From the NCBI RefSeq assembly GCF_041206865.1, contig NZ_JBGEDP010000001.1, positions 3,906,001-3,970,000 on the forward strand: a stretch of DNA of 64,000 bases, read 5' to 3'. Both the position numbers and the translations under genes were made by a program. The stretch comes from Mycobacterium sp. HUMS_12744610. Lineage in GTDB: Bacteria > Actinomycetota > Actinomycetes > Mycobacteriales > Mycobacteriaceae. The notes beneath the pieces were generated by a model. The model had not been told where the DNA came from and did not search any database. It saw only the letters and a list, made by a program, of their open reading frames with translations. Positions 60,149 to 64,000 of this stretch are shown here, in pieces (the stretch's first letter is position 1; every line of letters begins with the position of its first letter).

Positions 60149-60236
60149 CGCTACCTCTATCGTTCTCGATCGTTGTCACGTGCCGGTACCCGTCCAGTGT
60201 AGTGGGGGGCCACCAGCGATTTTCCCGCCGCCGGAT

Positions 60237-61271
60237 TCAGCGGATGGTCTGCAGCGGGCCCGGTGACCCGCTGCCGGCCACCACCGCCGCCTCGGCGAGC
60301 AGCTCGGCCAACTGCAGCGGGTACACGGTCTGGCCGGCGGCGACCAGCTCGGCGATGCCGGCGGCATCGCACCAGCGGTGGCCGTGGATGTAGCGCCGCT
60401 CCAGCTCGGTGCGGGCAGTACAGTCGGGTTCGAAGCGCCGGGTCCGGCACACGAAGAAGAACTCCTCGCTGTCGATCAGCGAACCGTTGAACTCGAAGAC
60501 CTCGTCGCGCCGCCACACGGGCCCCACCATGTCGGCCGCGGCCACCCGTAGGCCCGTCTCCTCGGCCACCTCCCGCGCGGCGGCCTCGGCCAGCCGCTCC
60601 CCCGGCCCGACCTTGCCGCCGACGGTGAACCACCACCGGGGCGCGGGACCGTCGGTGATCGCCGGGTCCGACCCGCACAGCAGCAGCACCGAGCCGGTCT
60701 CGTCGAGCAGCACCACCCGCGCCGACGTGCGGTGGTTGAGCACTCCGTGATCGCGGTACGCCAGCGCATGCGATCGTTCGACGATTTCGAAATAGCTCGG
60801 CAGTGGCGCCCTTCCTCCGAGCCGCAAGGCGCGCACCGGTCGCCGCTCGGCCAGCGCGAGGGTGTCGCGCACCGCGTCGTTGTGGAACCGGCGCGCCAGC
60901 AGCACCCTGGCCTCGGCGTCGGCCAGCTCGGCGATCAGCCCGGCCGGCAGCGACGCGGGGTCGACCATCGCCAGCGCCGCGGACAGCTCGTTCTCCGCGT
61001 TCTCCCGCTCGGATCGGGCCGCGCCCTCGGCGGCGTCGGCCAGCGCGGCCAGCCGCCTGCCCCCCTGAGCCCCCGTGGCCCCGCCATAGGCGTCGATCGC
61101 CACGGCGCGCGCGACCACGGCCCGCCGGGCCAGCGCGCCGTCGAGCGCCTGCCAGGACAGGTCGTAGCGCACGTTCAGCCGGTCGAGCCGGTTGGCCGTC
61201 TGATACGCCCACGCGCCGGACACCGCCAGCACCAGGACGAGCACCGCCGTCGCGACGATCAACCAGGTCAT
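60237..61271 (-). CDS. NUDIX hydrolase with N-terminal membrane anchor (Rv2609c-like)
   Basis: The 344-residue protein has one N-terminal membrane helix (MTWLIVATAVLVLVLAVSGAWAY), a helical LemA-like region (about 25-150) and a C-terminal NUDIX domain with the box GKVGPGERLAEAAAREVAEETGL. NUDIX enzymes split nucleoside diphosphates linked to another group; the substrate is unknown. ATG 61271 shares one base with the pimA stop (TGATG), placing it last in the pgsA-patA-pimA operon. Its link to phosphatidylinositol mannoside synthesis is by position only. Confidence 0.9.
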   Translation of the reverse strand: MTWLIVATAVLVLVLAVSGAWAYQTANRLDRLNVRYDLSWQALDGALARRAVVARAVAIDAYGGATGAQGGRRLAALADAAEGAARSERENAENELSAALAMVDPASLPAGLIAELADAEARVLLARRFHNDAVRDTLALAERRPVRALRLGGRAPLPSYFEIVERSHALAYRDHGVLNHRTSARVVLLDETGSVLLLCGSDPAITDGPAPRWWFTVGGKVGPGERLAEAAAREVAEETGLRVAAADMVGPVWRRDEVFEFNGSLIDSEEFFFVCRTRRFEPDCTARTELERRYIHGHRWCDAAGIAELVAAGQTVYPLQLAELLAEAAVVAGSGSPGPLQTIR

Positions 61272-62395
61272 CAGCTGGCCACCTGAACCTTGACGCCCGC
61301 CCCGGCGACCGTCTCGTACACCCGCATGATCTGGCTGGCCACCACCGACCAGTCGTAGCGTTCGACCGCCTCGGAACCGGCCGCCACATAGCGTTGCCGC
61401 AGCTCCTCGTCCCCCAGCACCGCGATCAACCCGTCGGCCAGCGCGTCGGGGTCGCCGACGGGCACCAGGCGCCCCAACTCGCCGTCGCGCAGCACGCGCC
61501 GGAACGCGTGCAGGTCGCTGGTCACCACCGCGGTGCCCGCGGCCATCGCCTCCACCAGCACGATGCCGAAGCTCTCGCCGCCGATGTTGGGTGCGCAGTA
61601 CACGTCGGCACTGCGCATCGCCGACGCCTTTGCCGCGTCGTCGACCAGGCCCAAGAAACGGATGTGGCGCACCAACCCGCCCGCGCGGGCGCGCAGTTCG
61701 TGCTCGTCGCCGTGGCCGACGACCAGCAGTTGCACATCCGCGAACCGCTCCACCACCCGCGGCAGGGCGTCGAGCAGCACCGACACGCCCTTGCGGGGCT
61801 CGTCGTAGCGGCCCAAAAACAGCACCGTCTTGCCGGGCCGCGGGTACCCGTCCAGCAGCGGCGTCGAGGCGAACGAGGCGACGTCGACGCCGTTGGGGAT
61901 CTCCACCGCGTCGGTGCCCAGCGCCTCCATCTGCCAGCGCCGGGCCAGGTCGGACACCGCGATCCGCCCGACGATCTTCTCGTGCCAGGGCCGCAGCACC
62001 CCCTGGAACACCGCCAGCGTCAGCGACTTGGTCGTCGAGGTGTGAAACGTCGCCACGATCGGGCCCTCGGCCACCCGCAGCGCCCACATCGACAGGCTGG
62101 GCGCGTTGGGTTCGTGCAGGTGCAGCACGTCGAAATCGCCCTCGGCCAGCCAGCGCCGGACACGGCCGTGCACCGCCGGGCTGAACTGCAGCCGCGCCAC
62201 CGAGCCGTTGTAGGGGATCGGGATCGCCCTGCCGGCCGACACGACGTACTCGGGCAGCGACGCATCGGGGGACGCCGGGGCGAGCACGCTGACCTCGTGC
62301 CCGCGGGCGCGCATCACCTCGGCCAGCTGCAGGACGTGCGACTGCACCCCGCCCGGCACGTCGAACGAGTACGGGCACACCATCCCGATGCGCAT
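61271..62395 (-). CDS. pimA: Phosphatidylinositol alpha-mannosyltransferase PimA
   Basis: The 374-residue GT4 enzyme adds the first mannose from GDP-mannose to phosphatidylinositol at the inner face of the membrane. It begins MRIGMVCPYSFDVPGGVQSHVL with the glycine-rich loop, has FLGRYDEPRKGVSVLL in the nucleotide-binding half and the EX7E-type segment SFGIVLVEAMAAGT. ATG 62395 overlaps the acyltransferase stop by one base; the upstream frame to 62446 is a shadow. Confidence 0.95.
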   Translation of the reverse strand: MRIGMVCPYSFDVPGGVQSHVLQLAEVMRARGHEVSVLAPASPDASLPEYVVSAGRAIPIPYNGSVARLQFSPAVHGRVRRWLAEGDFDVLHLHEPNAPSLSMWALRVAEGPIVATFHTSTTKSLTLAVFQGVLRPWHEKIVGRIAVSDLARRWQMEALGTDAVEIPNGVDVASFASTPLLDGYPRPGKTVLFLGRYDEPRKGVSVLLDALPRVVERFADVQLLVVGHGDEHELRARAGGLVRHIRFLGLVDDAAKASAMRSADVYCAPNIGGESFGIVLVEAMAAGTAVVTSDLHAFRRVLRDGELGRLVPVGDPDALADGLIAVLGDEELRQRYVAAGSEAVERYDWSVVASQIMRVYETVAGAGVKVQVAS

Positions 62396-63315
62396 CAGGC
62401 TTGCCTCAGACGCGCCCGCCTGGCCTCCGAAAGGTCGGCCAGCCACAGCGGCTGCATCATGTGCCAGTCCTCGGGGTGGGCGGCGATGTTCGTGGCGAAC
62501 TGATCGGCCAGCGCCTGGGTGATCGCGCCGACGTCACCACCGGTGCAATCCAGCGGCGGGTGCACAGAGAAGCCCCAACCATCGCCGTCGAACCAGCAAT
62601 GCACCGGAAGCAGGTCCGCCCCGGTGGCGATCGCCAGCTTCGCCGGTCCGGCCGGCATCCGGGTGACTTCGCCGAAGAAGTCGACGTGGACACCGGTGCG
62701 GGTGAGGTCGCGATCGGCCATCAGGCAGACCACCCGGTTGTCCCGCAGCCGGTCGCACAGCACCTCGAAGGGTGGCCGCTCGCCGCCGGACAGCGGCAGC
62801 ACCTCGAAGCCGAGGCTCTCGCGATAGCGAACGAAACGCCGGTACAACGACTCGGGTTCGAGGCGTTCGGCGACGGTGGTGAAGGTGTCACGGGATTGCG
62901 TGAACCACACGCCGGCCATGTCCCAGTTCCCGCTGTGCGGCAATGCGCACACCGCGCCGCGGCCCGCAGTCAGCGCCGCGTCCAGGTTGTCGGCGCCCCG
63001 GAATGCAGCGTCGAGTTCTCCGGCCAACGCGCGCAGGTCCATCGATGGCAGCCGGAACGCCTCCCGCCAATAGCGCGCGTAGGAGGCCAGTGACGCGCGC
63101 ATCAGCGCGTCGGGCACCTCGGCCGGGCGCACCCCGATGACGCGGGCCAGGTTCTTGCGCAACTGCGCCGGGCCGCCGCGCCGGGCCGCGTAGCGCGCCC
63201 CCGCGTCGAAGACGGCGCGGGCAGCGAATTCGGGCATCGCCCGCACCGCGCGCCAACCGGTCGCATACGTCCAGTCGCTGACGGCGCCGGTCAGGCGGTC
63301 CGGATTCAGGATCAC
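62395..63315 (-). CDS. Phosphatidylinositol mannoside acyltransferase (PatA, Rv2611c-like)
   Basis: The 306-residue protein belongs to the LpxL/HtrB-like acyltransferases. It has the HX4D catalytic motif in LPHSGNWDMAG and VCLMADRDLTRTGVHVDFFGE downstream. It acylates a mannose of phosphatidylinositol mannosides, acting right after PimA. GTG 63315 overlaps the pgsA stop by four bases (GTGA). Confidence 0.93.
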   Translation of the reverse strand: MILNPDRLTGAVSDWTYATGWRAVRAMPEFAARAVFDAGARYAARRGGPAQLRKNLARVIGVRPAEVPDALMRASLASYARYWREAFRLPSMDLRALAGELDAAFRGADNLDAALTAGRGAVCALPHSGNWDMAGVWFTQSRDTFTTVAERLEPESLYRRFVRYRESLGFEVLPLSGGERPPFEVLCDRLRDNRVVCLMADRDLTRTGVHVDFFGEVTRMPAGPAKLAIATGADLLPVHCWFDGDGWGFSVHPPLDCTGGDVGAITQALADQFATNIAAHPEDWHMMQPLWLADLSEARRARLRQA

Positions 63316-63944
63316 GGCATGTGCTCCGTCGCACCGGGAGAAGTCCGCACCGTATGCAGCCGCTGGACGCAGGTGAGCACGCTGGCCACCGCCAGCAGCC
63401 ACATCGCGACGGGAAGGGCGGGCGGCCACGCGACGAACGGGAAGTCCGACACGCCCGCGCCGGCCAGCACGATGATCAGCCGCTCCGGGCGCTCGATGAG
63501 CCCACCGTCCCCGCGCAACCCGCTGGCCTCGGCGCGGGCCTTGATGTAGGAGATCACCTGCGAGGTGACCAGGCAGATCAACGTGGCCGCCACCAGGAGC
63601 CGGTCGTGCAGGCCGAACGCCGCCCACCACAGCAGCCCGCCGAACACCGCGCCGTCGCTGACGCGGTCGCAGGTCGCGTCCAGCACCGCGCCGAAGCGGG
63701 TGCCTCCGCCCCGCAGGCGGGCCATCGCCCCGTCGAGCATGTCGAACATGACGAAGAACCAGATCACCACCGCGCCGACGAACAGCCTGCCCATCGGGAA
63801 CAGGGTCAGCGCCGCCGTCACCGACACGACGGCGCCCAGGATGGTGACGGCGTCGGGCGTGAAACCGAGGCGCAACATGGCCCGGGCGGCGGGAGTCGTG
63901 ATCCGCGCGAACGCCGCCCGCGACAGGAAGGGCGCCTTACTCAT
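63312..63944 (-). CDS. pgsA1: CDP-alcohol phosphatidyltransferase (phosphatidylinositol phosphate synthase PgsA1)
   Basis: The 210-residue membrane enzyme makes the phosphatidylinositol backbone used by PimA. The CDP-alcohol phosphotransferase signature is complete: DMLDGAMARLRGGGTRFGAVLDATCDRVSD near residue 65, with the metal-binding aspartates. Several membrane helices follow. ATG 63944 is preferred; the frame to 63965 adds seven residues. It starts the pgsA1-patA-pimA-NUDIX operon visible here, downstream of the HIT-family gene expected beyond the window. Confidence 0.93.
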   Translation of the reverse strand: MSKAPFLSRAAFARITTPAARAMLRLGFTPDAVTILGAVVSVTAALTLFPMGRLFVGAVVIWFFVMFDMLDGAMARLRGGGTRFGAVLDATCDRVSDGAVFGGLLWWAAFGLHDRLLVAATLICLVTSQVISYIKARAEASGLRGDGGLIERPERLIIVLAGAGVSDFPFVAWPPALPVAMWLLAVASVLTCVQRLHTVRTSPGATEHMP

Positions 63945-64000
63945 GTGCGCCGCTCTCCCCCGCAAGCGGGAGGTGCCCCCACCTCATCGCTCCGATCTGC

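Overview
The window is high-GC actinobacterial DNA and is almost certainly chromosomal sequence of a slow-growing, non-tuberculous Mycobacterium. The right half (about 29.3-63.9 kb) keeps the gene order of the M. tuberculosis block Rv2577 to Rv2612c: phosphatase, radical-SAM protein, hisS, glyoxalase, ppiB, relA, apt, a solute-binding lipoprotein, secF-secD-yajC, gabT, carboxylic acid reductase, ruvC-ruvA-ruvB, yebC, pdxT, tesB2, pdxS, NUDIX, pimA, acyltransferase and pgsA. A PE gene, CMAS-type methyltransferase and FadD26-like FAALs also point to the genus. These assignments rest on protein recognition from memory; no search was run.

The left part (1-26.6 kb, nearly all minus strand) is accessory. 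In transcription order it holds a class II aldolase and a DapA-like aldolase (next to a divergent XRE-cupin regulator), a TesA-like thioesterase, a fatty acyl-AMP ligase (FAAL), a CMAS-like methyltransferase, a second FAAL of identical length, and a chain of type I PKS genes resembling PpsA, a catalytically damaged module, PpsD and PpsE (the last runs off the window). TesA-FadD26-PpsA..E is the arrangement of the phthiocerol dimycocerosate locus, so this looks like a diverged Pps-type lipid polyketide assembly line. The order implies that a FAAL loads an acyl-AMP onto the N-terminal ACP of the first PKS, the modules extend it, and TesA assists release.

The cluster is damaged. The first PKS gene is split by an IS256-family element (copy A), which is itself split by an opposite-facing second copy (B). 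Both insertions have clean 8-bp target duplications, and removing them restores one 1807-codon frame. A third copy (C) sits inside an ISL3-family element that landed between the thioesterase and the first FAAL. The second PKS gene is an uninterrupted ORF, yet its KS has lost the HGTGT histidine and its AT lacks its middle part. Its KS-AT DNA is otherwise nearly identical to that of the first PKS.

The conserved right half has several lineage-specific changes. A short PE gene plus an IS3 element and a decayed IS1380 element occupy the interval between the radical-SAM gene and hisS. A small T7SS-like gene group (EspC-like, WXG-like, unknown) lies between relA and apt. A deletion scar lies between ruvC and yebC. 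pdxH and PPE42 are missing between pdxS and the NUDIX gene. Two LexA/SOS boxes are visible, upstream of the radical-SAM gene and of ruvC. The ruvCAB, secDF and pgsA-patA-pimA-NUDIX groups have the overlapping or tightly packed start and stop codons expected of operons.
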